This document shows, piece by piece, positions 11,093 to 22,600 of a DNA stretch of 64,000 bases. Positions within the stretch are counted from its first letter, which is position 1. Every line of letters begins with the position of its first letter. The notes beneath the pieces are model-generated. The model was not told the origin of the DNA, searched no databases, and worked only from the letters and a program-made list of their open reading frames with translations. The DNA comes from Rhizomucor pusillus (Eukaryota; Mucoromycota; Mucoromycetes; Mucorales; Lichtheimiaceae): assembly GCA_900175165.2 (NCBI GenBank), contig FWWN02000680.1, positions 1 to 64,000 of the forward strand, given 5' to 3'. The position numbers and the translations under genes are program-made.

Positions 11093-12896
11093 CTATGCAT
11101 TGCCAGCCATGATATCGCGGTATTTCTTTTGATCCTTGAGCATCTCGTGGAAGACGCGGTAACGGCGTTCGTCCATGTCAATCTTTTCCTTGTCGCTGGT
11201 GGGTTCGACGACCTGGCCTGCACGACCGAGTCGGACCATAACATCCCAGAGACTATCGGACATGCCTGCAGCTTTAGCGCCAAGGAATGCAGCGCCAATG
11301 ACGACGGCGGCGTCGATGCGTTCAGGCAAGATAACACGGCAGCGCGTTATATCCGCGTGCAACTGGACAAAGATCGGATTCTTGCACAGACCGCCAGACA
11401 AGCAGAGTGTGTCAATCTTGTACCCGCGCGAATTGAGAGCTTCAATGATGTGACGCGTCTGGCAGGAAATGGCTTGCAGCGTCGCGAGGTAGCGCGTTGC
11501 CAAATCATCGATGCTGTGATCCAGCGATACGCCGATAATCATGCCGCGGAGCGAGGGATCCGCCAGCGGAGATCGGTTGCCATGGTAGTCTGGGTATATG
11601 TGCATCTGTGTCGTCAGTTCCTCCAAGTGCTTAAAGTTATGCTTTTGTTGCAACCGTTCAAGGTGTCTGTTCAAGAAAGCGTAAATGTTCATGTTCTCCG
11701 CGTCTGCGAGTTTCTGTGCTTCCTGGATTGCCGGATGGGTCTTGAGCGTGTGGTCAATGAGCTGGCCCGTCGAGGACTGGCCGCCTTCGGCGTGCCACAT
11801 GCCCGGAACCATCACAGAGTAGTAAGGACCCCACACACCAGGCACAAAGATAGGATCGGGGGACATGGCAATGTGGCAGCTTGACGTGCCGCACGCAATG
11901 GCGACACGGCTGATACCTTGCTGCAGCAAGCTTTCCTTTTGCGACGCAAGCATCTTTTCTCGTTCTCCGGACGACGGTGTAGCACCGAGCGTAGCAATTG
12001 CGCCAGCGTATGCATCGATCACGGCTGATCCGACAGGTGTGCCAGGCTCTAAACCAAGTTCCTCGGCTGCTTGCTTTGTCAAACCCTGGCCAACGGGATC
12101 GCCGGCATACAGCACCTTGTTTCCATCTTCGCCTACAATTCCACCTAGTCGTTGGAACCGCTCCTCCTTGAGGCATCCCAGTCCTATCGCCTCAAAGTAA
12201 CTCTCGTCCCAGCCCTGTCCGACGCCACGTGGAAGATACGAGCACTTGCATGTCAGAGAGCAGGTGGAGCGTGCAGTGGATCCGGTGGCACGGAAGGTAA
12301 GGAAATCAGGAAGATCCATTAAATGTCCAATATTGTCCCATTTTTCCTTTGGCAAGTTCTCCTTGAGCCACAAGGACTTTGGAATCTCCATCTCGGGGCT
12401 AATGGTGCTGCCGACGTAATTCAGAACCGAGTGCTTTGTTGCATTGATCCTCGCAGCCTGATCAACAGCGCGGTGGTCGGCCCACAGGATAAGGTTTAGT
12501 TCGTTGTTTTCGAAACCGGACTCTTGGTCGACGGACGCAGGGTTGCCTTGCTTGTCCAGCACGACCAGTGAGCAGGTCCCGTCGAAACCGACACCCTTGA
12601 TGTCCTTGGAGGATACACCAGCTTGCTTGATAGCTTCACGCGCGGATTTGCAGATGGCACGCCAGATATCATTGGTGGACTGCTGGAATATATCGTGCTT
12701 GGGATTGTGCAGCTTGATAGGCTCCACGTCCAGTGAGACTAGACCGCCTTGGCTGTCAATCACGCACGCGCGTGCAGAGCTGAAGGGTAGGGCGAAAGAG
12801 AGATGTCAAAGAATATGCGGGGTTGGGTACAGATTTTACATGTATCTTTACTTACCCTGTACCGACATCTATGCCCAAGTAGTACTGCTGAGTCAT
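11093..12896 (-). CDS. FGGY-family carbohydrate kinase, D-ribulokinase type (YDR109C/FGGY)
   Basis: Two exons, 12856-12896 and 11093-12779, give 575 residues, the usual size for the family. The first intron splits the phosphate-1 loop: LGIDVGTG in exon 1 joins SARACVID in exon 2. Other ASKHA-fold signatures are GFDGTCSLVVLD, WADHRAVDQA, the eukaryotic FGGY block MDLPDFLTFRATGSTARS, YHGNRSPLADPSLRG and the adenosine loop LCLSGGLCKNPIFVQL. The architecture fits the ribulokinase-like group that includes yeast YDR109C and human FGGY, which phosphorylate D-ribulose and feed the pentose phosphate pathway or act in metabolite repair. The substrate is inferred from family membership. A long plus-strand open frame over the same bases is a shadow of this GC-rich gene. 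Confidence 0.93.
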
Positions 12897-13015
12897 GAGT
12901 GATGTAAACGAAAGAAAGATGCAGAAAAAAGCCAGGGGTAGGGTTGGGTTTGGGTCTTTTACTTTCTAGCTGTGGCAGGCAGTCAAGACAAAGATTTTCA
13001 ATGCCGAAGCACCGA

Positions 13016-13092
13016 CCGGCTAGCGCCTTTCCATCCGGGGTAATTACACGAACAAAAATATAAACCTTTTGTGTACCTCGCGGCGTGATTGG
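13016..13092. other. Short intergenic region between ASCC2/Cue3 and the FGGY kinase
   Basis: The two genes run in the same direction; only 196 bp (12897-13092) separate the kinase start from the ASCC2/Cue3 stop. The kinase promoter must lie here or overlap the upstream 3' end. A GC-rich CACCGACCGG segment near 13010 is the only notable feature. Confidence 0.35.
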
Positions 13093-15435
13093 TTACGCAT
13101 TGTTGCCAACATTGGCTTTATTCATTTTCTTGTCGTGACCTCTTTTTCTATTATGGTTGGCAAATCGGGCCTTGTGCCGTTCTCGAAACGCGCGTTGCCG
13201 GGTATTTGGTTCACCAGACTTTTGTTGTCCCTGTTCTCGTGCTCGTCGCTCAGGAAAAAGAGCTTGCTGCTTCCCATCGAACAAAGTAAAGTCTTCTAGG
13301 ATTTGTTGTTTTCGGGGCTAACAAAAGAACCCCACACGTTAGAACATAAACACATAAATCAACTCCGCAGATACTTGCATTTCTATCCAACATGATACAC
13401 CAGGCCTCCAACTGCTCGTCTGTCATATCCATGCGTTGACGCAGTACTGCTCGCTCAGAAGACTTTCGAGCCGATCGTTTGAATATATCCGGCTTGTCAA
13501 TGTATATCTGCAACAGCTCTCGGTCAACAGCATCACTGGTGTTGTTGGTAGCAGATCGTTTGACAATATCTACAGCATCTTCATCTTCCATAGCATCTAA
13601 CTCCACAGGTCCGCTGACTTCATTGATATCGTCGTACGTGTCATCATACTCGTCCTCATACATGTTGTAAATACGCTGCAACATGTTTTGCTTTTCAGAT
13701 GACATAAAACTCTTGTCATCAAGGATCGTCTCAGCGTTGCCACGGCTGCACGGTTCATTAGTAAGGGTAGGGAGCAGAGATCATCATCAGTTTGATTAGA
13801 TTTTAAAACGAAGGAGATCCAGCTCAAATAACTCTCACCTTTTCTTGCCCATATGGACCTTGCTGTGGTCCACAGTGGCCTTGCCCGATAACAGGTCGAA
13901 TTCATCGTTATCAAATATGTTGCGCCGAGATGCCAGCATGCTTTGAGTTTCCTCGCGTTGCACTTCTACCACCGCTTGTCTTGTAAAAGTCGATGAATAT
14001 TAGTATAATGCACTCGAGCACGTATATGCTATATATACACACTCTTACCTTGGCATTGAGCGATATAAGCCTGCCACGGATGGAGGGAGATTGTTATCAA
14101 GCATTTGCATCACTACCATATCCGTATCAAAATCATTTGCTGCAAGGCAGGCTTCAATGAATCCTTCTCCGAGATCAGGAAACAGGTCCTGAATCTGCGA
14201 TATCTTGCTGACAATATCGACTTGCTGATCCTACGCTGTAGTTGGCAATCTAGAGTCTTCATACGTAAATCAGATTTAATAAACCTACCGACGACGATGC
14301 TTGTATCGGTTGTTGAGATGACTCAGTAACCTGTCCCGCTGCTGCTGCTTCTGTTGCTGCTGCATGTTGCGCGGGTATTTTGTGTTGAGCTAGTTTGCGT
14401 TTCCACACTGGTTCGTCACCGCGATTCATGTCTCGCACTTGCTCCATGGACAATTTCAAAAACTCTATCCGTTCATCGTTTGTAAACTTTGCAGTCAAGG
14501 AATTTGAATGTGCAAACACTGTCAAGAAAAACAAGAGATAATAACTTTGGGAAAAAAGGATATCCATTGAATAATGCATTGTTGGCTTGTTGCAACTTGT
14601 CGCTGACGTGAAACTCGACTTCCCAGTCCATGATCAACGGTGCATCCACAAACGCCTCCCGCGGCGTCTCTAGATCGCCTGCCTCAATCCATCTCAGCAA
14701 TTCTTCAGAAAACTTGTCGACAACCGTGTCATCGTTGACATGCTCATCGTCCTTCTTCTTCTTCTCTGGATCGTATCCTAACGGTCGGAAAAAGGTAATA
14801 TCCACAGCGCGATCCAATGTTGCTGCGAGCGACCGTTTTATCAGGTAAGTTGTAGGCCCATCGTCCTTCTTGGGCAGCTTATCGTGACATTCAAACAGGG
14901 CATCGATGAGATGTGGCTGAACCTGCATGGTAGCTGACACCAATGCCTCCAACATGCCAACAATGGCATAAAGCCGATCTTGGTCGTCGCACGGTGCAAC
15001 GAGGCAGCTGATCAAGGTATCCATGGTAGACTTTACGGTATCCAAGAGTCCATCTGCAAGCTGCGTAAAAATCCGTCGCACCGCGGCAGGGTTCGTTGGT
15101 CCGTACACTACCGCAAACGCAATAAGCTGGTGGTCTTGCAGCACGGGACTCTTGCTGCTCTCTGCAGCCATTGCAACTTCTCCCGCACGCACGTATAGCA
15201 AAAATACATCCCTCGATATGCCGGTATCTACGGTGCGGCCATCCAGCTGAGCGTCGATAACACTGGCTACCAAGCGATGGAGACTCTGGTTGTTGGTGAG
15301 CTCAAGCCTAAACTCTTGGTCGCTCAAGTCGTGCAGAACCGCGAACTGTGTCGACCAGGCGTCCCGGGCAGCTTCGTAGAGTTCCTTTGGGATACCTTCC
15401 GTGTCACCTGGTATGAAGGGTATAAAGTCAATCAT
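13093..15435 (-). CDS. CUE3: CUE-domain protein ASCC2/Cue3 (ribosome quality control trigger complex)
   Basis: ASCC2/Cue3 binds K63-linked ubiquitin on collided ribosomes and works with the Slh1/ASCC3 helicase to split them. The N-terminal helical region (15435 to about 14600) begins MIDFIPFIPGDTEGIPKELY, as in ASCC2. The CUE domain, about 14235-14050, reads ISQIQDLFPDLGEGFIEACL then AANDFDTDMVVMQML, with the FPDLG and dileucine surfaces used for ubiquitin binding. The C-terminal exon carries YEDEYDDTYDDINEV, a block typical of ASCC2, and a final Arg/Lys-rich tail (RERHKARFANHNRKRG). At least five short introns split the gene. It shares a 191-bp intergenic region with the GTPase gene transcribed the other way. 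Confidence 0.9.
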
Positions 15436-15626
15436 GCTCCAAACGCGATCAACGAGCCAGATCGTGAAAAGAACAAGCTGCGGCTGTCGGGCACACCAGT
15501 CAAGTTATAAGTCTGTGCTGCGGCTGGTCCTCATTCAAGCCCGCAGCCAGCCCGTTTTAATGCGACAGTTAAAAAAAATCGGGTGGCTGTCTCTCCAAAG
15601 TTCCCTTTTCTTGACATTGTAGTAAA
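15436..15626. promoter_or_regulatory. Bidirectional intergenic promoter (ASCC2/Cue3 and GNL3L)
   Basis: Only 191 bp separate the two start codons of divergently transcribed genes, so core promoters must lie here for both. The segment contains an AAAAAAAT run and CT-rich sequence but no clear TATA box, as is common for housekeeping and ribosome-related genes. Confidence 0.6.
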
Positions 15627-17465
15627 ATGGGTGCCATTGGTAAAAAGCAATTGAAGGACCACCCTTAATTTATATGCTGACAGACGCTGGTAAAGGCAAA
15701 CAAAAATCCAAAGATGCTAGACGACAACAGGGTTCAAGTAATTAAAAAAAGCAAATCGTAAAATGATCGATCGATTCAGGGACTGACTGACATTTCCCCG
15801 TCCGTTCCAGAATTAAAGAAAGATCCCGGTATACCAAATCTCCAGCAGTTCAAAAAGAAGCAGGCACAAAAAGAAGAAGAGAAGCGGAAAAGAGTATGTT
15901 TATCAGGTTGATTTAAACAGCAGTGGAATAAGCTTATTTATTGCCGGCTAATGGGTTCAGATTGCTACAGCCAAAGAGAAACGACAAAATAAGCAACGAC
16001 CGGGATCGCTGCTGGATATGGTCCACAGTGCAGAGATGCGTGCGAATGAATTCAACAACCAGCAAGCAGCGCAGCAGATTGCCGAGAAAGAGGTCAAGGA
16101 TGCAGCTTTAACGGGAGAAAAGGATAACTCACGGAAAGCATACTTCCGTGAGTTCAAAAAAGTGCTGGAAAACGCAGATGTTGTACTGGAGATCTTGGAT
16201 GCACGTGATCCGCTCGGCACTCGGACGCGGCATGTAGAGGAGATGATTATGGACAGTGGATTAAATAAGAAGATTATCCTGGTACTCAACAAGATTGGTA
16301 AGAATCAAGCAAGGAAAGGAGGATAATGTCACACGTTAGCCTAACATATGTATACACACGAAAGATTTGGTACCAAAGGAGGTAGTAGAGCAATGGCTAA
16401 AGTATCTACGCAACGAGTATCCAGCCGTCGCATTCAAAGCATCAACGCAGAACCAGCGCAAAAACCTGGGACGATCCAACATCTCTGTCGACCTGGCGAG
16501 CGAGAACTTACTGCACTCTTCGGAATGTCTCGGTGCAGAGAACCTGATGGCGCTACTAAAGAACTATTGTCGGAACGCGCAAATCAAGACATCAATCACA
16601 GTGGGTATCATCGGATATCCAAACGTCGGAAAATCGTCCGTTATCAACTCGCTAGCTCGTTCCAAAGTGTGTGGCGTTGGATCTACGCCCGGTTTCACCA
16701 AAGTCGCCCAGCAGATTACGTTAGATAAAAACATCAAACTGCTCGACTGCCCCGGTATCGTTTTTGCAGCGCAGGGACAGGACGGTCAGAACGATGCAGA
16801 AATTGCACTGAGAAACTGCATCAAGGTAGAACTCTTGGATGACCCGATGGCACCTGGTAAGGAAATAAAAAGGAAAAAAGGAAAGAAAATATTCTGAAAC
16901 TCAAGTTGTTTGTTGTTTTACACACAGTTGAAGTAATTGTTTCGAGATGCAGCAGAGAGCAGCTGATGAACATGTATCATGTTGGCTATTTTAACAATGC
17001 GCATGAGTTCCTCGTGTTGCTGGCGCAACAGCGCGGAAAGCTGAAAAAGGTATATATATTTCAACTCCCTCCTCTGGGATTATGCAAGATGCTAACGACA
17101 GGATTGTAGGGAGGAATTCCTGACGTGCAACTGGTAGCACGCAGTGTCCTGCAGGACTGGAACAGTGGCAAAATTCCATTCTACACATTGCCGCCTGCTA
17201 GACAACGCCCCTTGGAATCGAGCATCGTATCGTCCTTTGCCAAGGAAATCAACATTGATGAACTCCAAGCCGGAGACAGCGCGACCCTGAGCGGTCTTCG
17301 AGGGGCTACGGAATTCGGAGATGGCGCGATAGTTATGGTAAAACCAAAGCGAAACCTTTTGGCGCCCGTTTGCGAAAACACTAATTTGACGTTAACTTTG
17401 TATAGCAAGTGGATGATGATGACATGATGGATGCCAGTGACAGCACCGCCATGATGGTTGAGTAA
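15627..17465 (+). CDS. GRN1: Nucleolar GTPase of the nucleostemin/GNL3L/Grn1 family
   Basis: Eight exons join in phase: 15627-15639, 15684-15737, 15811-15893, 15961-16297, 16365-16856, 16928-17049, 17110-17337 and 17406-17465, giving 462 residues. A Lys-rich N-terminus contains [15 protein letters not shown], the conserved GNL3-type N-terminal motif. The GTPase is circularly permuted as in YlqF-related GTPases: G4 (LVLNKID), G5-like FKAS, then G1 (GYPNVGKSS) and G3 (DCPG). A helical C-terminal domain and an acidic tail follow. Family members act in the nucleolus on pre-60S maturation and release. The coding part of exon 1 is only 13 nt, so the true start is easily missed. Confidence 0.93.
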
Positions 17466-17528
17466 AAAAGAAAAATTAGCTAGGTCACTCACTCCTTTTT
17501 GCGTAATTGATTGATAAAAAAGTGTGTA

Positions 17529-17552
17529 NNNNNNNNNNNNNNNNNNNNNNNN
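17529..17552. other. Assembly gap (24 N)
   Basis: A run of 24 undetermined bases interrupts the sequence just after the 3' end of the GTPase gene. Confidence 0.99.
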
Positions 17553-17664
17553 TACCAATCAACAAGAAGAGCTCGTGTGCTTCCGGTCCGTCAACACTCA
17601 AATGGTTGATGTTTCGCTCTCAATTATTCCGTCCTTAGGACAATTTACGATCAAACAAAACAAC

Positions 17665-17695
17665 CATGCACACACACACACACACACACACACAG
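17665..17695. repeat. (CA)n microsatellite
   Basis: About fifteen uninterrupted CA units, on either strand of non-coding DNA between the GTPase and cyclin genes. Confidence 0.95.
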
Positions 17696-18219
17696 ATTTT
17701 ATGTATACTTCCGAGAGAGACAGAGAGAGGGAAAGAGTGTGCAGAATGCCCATTTGGATGTTTAACTGTCGCCGCATGGTCGATCAAGCAAATTGTGTTA
17801 CGACGAATCGTACTAAAAAAAGCAGTAATGAAAGAAAAAGGGTCGTCGTTGCTGGCAGGTTTCCCTTGCGTGTGGTGTGTGGGGTCAACACTGCTGAGTG
17901 GGGAGGGTTGACGAAACGAATACACAAACTTGGCGAAGGGCAAGTGAACCGGACTGCAACGGGGATTTGGATGGAAACTGAGACCCGCCTTCCTAATCCT
18001 TGCGGGTTCGAAGCAATAATAATAACAACAACAACAACAACAACATGAAACCGATCGGCCGCCGATTTTTTCGTTTTGGTAAAAAAGGAGAGTGAGTGCG
18101 CTGAAGAGAGACAGAGGGAAAAGCTTCATTCGAAGAAAACACTCGCTCTCTCTTTTTTTTTTTTCTTTTTCTCTTTCNTTTCTCTCCTTTCTTTCTTTTT
18201 TTTTCTTCCCTACCCACAA

Positions 18220-19029
18220 ATGGACCAGCGACTACGAGAATTCACTGAGCAGCCTGCAAGCATCTTGTTTCTGGAGCATATCGCGCACCAAGCGTCGATG
18301 GTAATACCGTGCAGCATCAGCAGCAGTGCAACATCGTCGTCGTCTTCTGCGCAGGTAGCGGCGGCAACGAATCAGATCCAGATACCACCATTGTCGTATT
18401 TCGTAAAGTACGTTGCACGTCGCTCCGGCGCGACGTCTGGCACGCTGCTCGGGGCGCTCGTCTTGCTGGATCGTTTGCGCACACGCTTAGCACCGATTGC
18501 CAGAGGCATGCCGTGCACGTGCCAGCGTATTTTTCTCGCCACTCTAATTGTCACCACCAAAGCGCTCCACGACACATCGCCAAAGAACAAGCACTGGGCT
18601 CGGTATATCCAGTATTTCACCCTGCCCGAAATCAATCTCATGGAAAAGCAGCTGCTGGCTCTTTTGGATTTTCAGCTGTTGATCAACATCGATGAATTGC
18701 ATAGGATGCTTGCTCGGTTTGACAACTCTGTCATGCGACACATTTCTCTCGAACGGAACTTGAGCTTCACATCGCCCCCACCGCCGCCGCTTATACCGAG
18801 CACCTCAGCTTCGTCTTCGTCGCTCGGATCAAGCAGTTCATCTATATCGCTCGTTCCAGACAGCGCGGCAGCAGCAGCAGCAGCGGTGGCGGCAACGACC
18901 GCCACCACCACCGACGAAGCGATCAAATCATACTATATTGATCGCAACACCGATAATCCTCCATTGTACAACAATAATAACATCGATGAACGCCGTCGAC
19001 GTAGAACAAACCAGCGTCATCCTCCCTAA
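18220..19029 (+). CDS. PHO80/PCL-type cyclin
   Basis: Single exon, 269 residues. The cyclin box (about residues 50-165) has the PHO80/PCL pattern: IPPLSYFVKYVARRSGAT, LLGALVLLDRLRTR, CQRIFLATLIVTTKALHDTS, and KHWARYIQYFTLPEINLMEK ahead of LLALLDFQLLINIDEL. Such cyclins partner Pho85/Cdk5-type kinases in nutrient signalling, morphogenesis and the cell cycle. The C-terminal third is low-complexity: Ser-rich, poly-Pro, poly-Ala, then Arg-rich. The start at 18220 is chosen because it precedes the conserved region and follows a long CT-rich leader; an upstream in-frame ATG at 18076 would include that leader. Which Pho85 cyclin subgroup it belongs to cannot be decided by eye. Confidence 0.85.
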   Translation: MDQRLREFTEQPASILFLEHIAHQASMVIPCSISSSATSSSSSAQVAAATNQIQIPPLSYFVKYVARRSGATSGTLLGALVLLDRLRTRLAPIARGMPCTCQRIFLATLIVTTKALHDTSPKNKHWARYIQYFTLPEINLMEKQLLALLDFQLLINIDELHRMLARFDNSVMRHISLERNLSFTSPPPPPLIPSTSASSSSLGSSSSSISLVPDSAAAAAAAVAATTATTTDEAIKSYYIDRNTDNPPLYNNNNIDERRRRRTNQRHPP

Positions 19030-19602
19030 TAATCCCCACCTCCTTGCTGCGGGTACATTTGGCAGCTTTCAATTCATTTTTCTTTTTGTTTCACTCTCCT
19101 TCTGCCCTTTTATGTCCATATCTACACCGCTACTTTACTATTACTACTAGTACTACTACTACTACCACCATTACAAGCAAGCAACGCACACTACATTTCT
19201 GAGCACCACCAACGATGCATCCACCACCAGATATGCTTCCAGACAGACAAATACACATGCACGCGGAGACACATACATTACATATCTTGCCTTTCTTCTC
19301 TTTTTTTCCTATACCTCTAGCTTTTTTGCTCGCTAGTGATAATACTTTGCCACCATTTTTGGTATATACCCTCTTCCTCCTCCTCCCCCTCCTCCTATCC
19401 TCTCGTCTCCCTCTTCCCGCGTCTCTTCTTCTTCTCGAATCTCCCTCGTCGTTTTTTCCCTTTTTAGAGTTTCATGTACATAGAGAGAAAGAAAAGAATG
19501 AAGGAAAAGAAAAAAGTAAGCGTTTATGGACACTATCGTGTACAGTCATCTCCTTCTTCTTCTTCTCCTCCTTCTCCTTCTCCTTGTTTATTGTTAAATT
19601 AA
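19030..19602. other. Convergent 3' region between the cyclin and CTC1-like genes
   Basis: Pyrimidine-rich on the plus strand, with an imperfect ACT/ACC repeat at about 19138-19172 and CTTCTT runs near 19550-19590. Open frames on both strands follow this bias and have no domain. Expected content is 3' untranslated sequence of both genes. Confidence 0.5.
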
Positions 19603-22600
19603 TTACTGCCAACCACTTGAACTTGTCGTCGCCGTCACGGTGCCCGATCCTGCGTCTTGCACGTCCACGGGCTCGTCTCCCCATCCTTCTGCTTCTATTT
19701 CATCTGCACCAGGCTCTGGCGGCGGCTCCATCTCGATAACGTTGCGATCCTTGGTCTTGATCCAATCTTGAAATGTGTACCATTGCGGGCTGCCCGGGTG
19801 TTGTGTAGGGAGCATATATGCAAAGCTGCTGGGAAAATGATGGAGGAGGAGGAGGAGGAGGAGGAGGAGGAGAAAGACCGGTTTATTTCTTTATTATTAT
19901 TATTTACATTTTTGCGGTAATCTTCTCCAAGTAATTCCATGCATGCGTCGCCGTTGATACAGGCTCCAGCTCCAGGACCTTGAGCCGCGACGTTTTGTAC
20001 GCTAGAGTATCAAAGGAGGACCCATTCTTGTACTTGAACGTTGCCTTGCGTAATCCATGTTCCAAAAGACTTTCGTGCTTTTGCCCCGGTGGCCGTTTAA
20101 ACATGATCCGACGCACGTACAAGTTGTAGATACGCCTTCCTCGTTCAATGCGTTGGCATGCACCTTTCAGTGTCAGTTTCGGCATCGTCTTTACACCCTC
20201 CTCATCATCATCATCGTCGCTCGAGTCCACTTGTTCTTCATAGTCCAACCATTTGCCGTAAAAAACCGGTCCTCGTATTCGGATAGTCTCTTTGAGGCGA
20301 TCAGCTTGGCGTTGAGTTAACTCCAGGAGTTTCATGATTAGACGCTCGCCGTCAAACATGGCGACAGCGTTTCCTAAATCATCCTCAACGCGCGCCATTG
20401 CTTCTGCAAGAAATACGCGGCCAGCTGAGGAACACGCGTTTTCGCATTGATCATTCTTGATAAAGCTTCCACATTCGAGGCACTGCCACCGAAGTTCCAT
20501 TTGTATGATATGCTGGATCCAACAACTTGTTTTGTACAAAAGATTTTCGTCAGATTCTACATTTGCTACTGTGTGCTGCGCAAGGTCTCGGGTCGTGATG
20601 TTCGTTGTAAGGATATACTCGGCCCTTTCCACAGATGGCACGTCCACAGACCATGTTGTAGGCACCTCCACAGTGCAGTAAAAGCCGTCCGTATTCTTGA
20701 TGGATTTCCAAAACAAATTGTGGAAAGTAACAATTGATCCCGGGATCAACCCTAGCGGCCATGTCCGGTACGATATGTTCATGTAAATATCCACCGTATC
20801 GAGTCCATCGATCTGCCGTACTCGAAAGAATAGCCCGCGACCTGGCTCGCCAGCGCCTGCATCGTGCCGCTCCAATGCCTCTCCTGCTCGGAAATACCGT
20901 GTGCCTCTAGCTGCATGGATCTCACGAAACTTTTTGGCAATGATGACTCCTTGAAGATCAATGGGTTTCTCCATCCATGATTTTTCCGTCTCAGTTCGCA
21001 TCGGACTACGCATATCTTGGAGAGGCAGGTATAAGTCTTTAACTTGATATACTTTGCGTTCCTCAGGCAAGTCCTGGGTGAAGTTTTGAGGCGCAGAGGA
21101 CGACGTGATCGCAAAGAGTTGCTCGCTGCTGACAGCATCCGGAACATGGACAAGAGGATACAAGTAGTGTTTGTCGGCATTGAGTTTAAGTGTGACGTTG
21201 ATATCCGTTGGTACTTTCAATTCTTTGCGAAATGTATTGTATATTCTGCGATCTTGATCGTTGTCAAGGTCTCCTTCAATTACATAAAAATATCCAGGTT
21301 GGAGTTGCGACCAAAATTTCAAACTTTTGCTGCGTGAATCGAGACTGATGGAAACTTGAGTGGGCATTTCGTGTATTGAACCATTGACTGGGTATCGAAG
21401 CGCACGTATGCTGGCTTTGTAGTAAAATGGATCATGTTCGACGTCGGTAGTTTTAAGATCGTGAGTCAAGATGACCGGGTATACTCTTAAGATCAAAATT
21501 ACAGAGATGTTGCTGCGATGGCTTTTGGATTTGAATCCAACGATATCTGGTATTACAAGTGGGTCAGCAGATGTTAATCTCTCCTCGATCTGTTTTCCTT
21601 CTCGTACAGGTGGCCTCGCAGAGAGGATGTCTTGTAGTTTGCATGTGATGTATGTATGGTATTTATCAAACTTCCCGCAAAATTCCGTCTTGTATGATAA
21701 ATCTTCTTGGATCAATTGCATTCGCCTGATAAGCACAAGATGCCCTAGCGGCAGATTCTCTGGTGATTGATCCTGTATAAGCAGCGGTATCTTGCCAGAG
21801 GCGTCCGAAAGGTAAAGTCGTCCATCTTCTTCAGAGCTCCACAATTCACCCAAAATCCAGAGATTTTGATTATCGTCAATCGCATATTCAGCTTGCATAA
21901 CTTGGACATTCAGTTGTTCCAGATGGCTCGTCTTGGCTGCAAAGTTTTTATCATCGATGTGTACCTTGTTCTCCTCTAAAATCTTCGCAGCAGCAGCCTT
22001 TAATGGCAGGCACTGGATAAGATCGACTGTTGTTCCATCTAGATTACCAATAGCCGAGCATCCGTTCTCGTGTTGCAGTAGATCACAGTAAACATCGCCA
22101 AACTCGACCCGCCGTTCGTAATGTGTCAGCTGTGCAAGTTTCAGCGCCGAAATAAATGCTCTTTGTGGGCACTCGAATTTCCTGGAGAACGAGTCGTACA
22201 GATCTAGGCAACGCATAAGAGTGGCAAAATCAAGACGCTTTTTCGTCACTTCACGATAGACGGCCATCAGGAGCTGCGGATGTGTCCATTCACTTCCATA
22301 CTGGGAATCACTGTTCTCTGGCAGAGAGACCAATTGTACATGTGTTCGCAAGCAGCCGACCAGGAACAAGCAAGTTTCAACATTGCTGTGCTGAGAAATG
22401 GGTGCATCCCAGCTTTCTAAAAGAGACGGTCGTACGTTCGGCAAAGCAACAATGTGTGTATGATGTATTTTCAGCTTTGTCCCTACTCGATACGGGTACA
22501 TTGGGCGATAATCGGAATAGTGGAAGAGACACAAAAATACTCTGTCATCTTTTGTCTTGCCCTCCAATTCGTAGATTCCAACCATTGCGTCGACCACCCG

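Larger units (their letters stand above)
17466..18219. other. Intergenic region with gap and simple repeats
   Basis: Holds a run of unknown bases at 17529-17552, a (CA)n microsatellite at about 17665-17695, a (CAA)n run at about 18027-18044, and long CT/T runs just before the cyclin start (with one ambiguous base at 18178). The right part must contain the cyclin promoter and leader. Open frames here arise from the repeats. Confidence 0.6.

Noticed and set aside
11129..11884. 251-codon plus-strand open frame
   Set aside because: Antisense of the FGGY kinase; no domain.
17995..18015. GCGGGTTCGAAGC resembling a tRNA T-arm
   Set aside because: No 5' half of a tRNA upstream and an overlapping repeat downstream.
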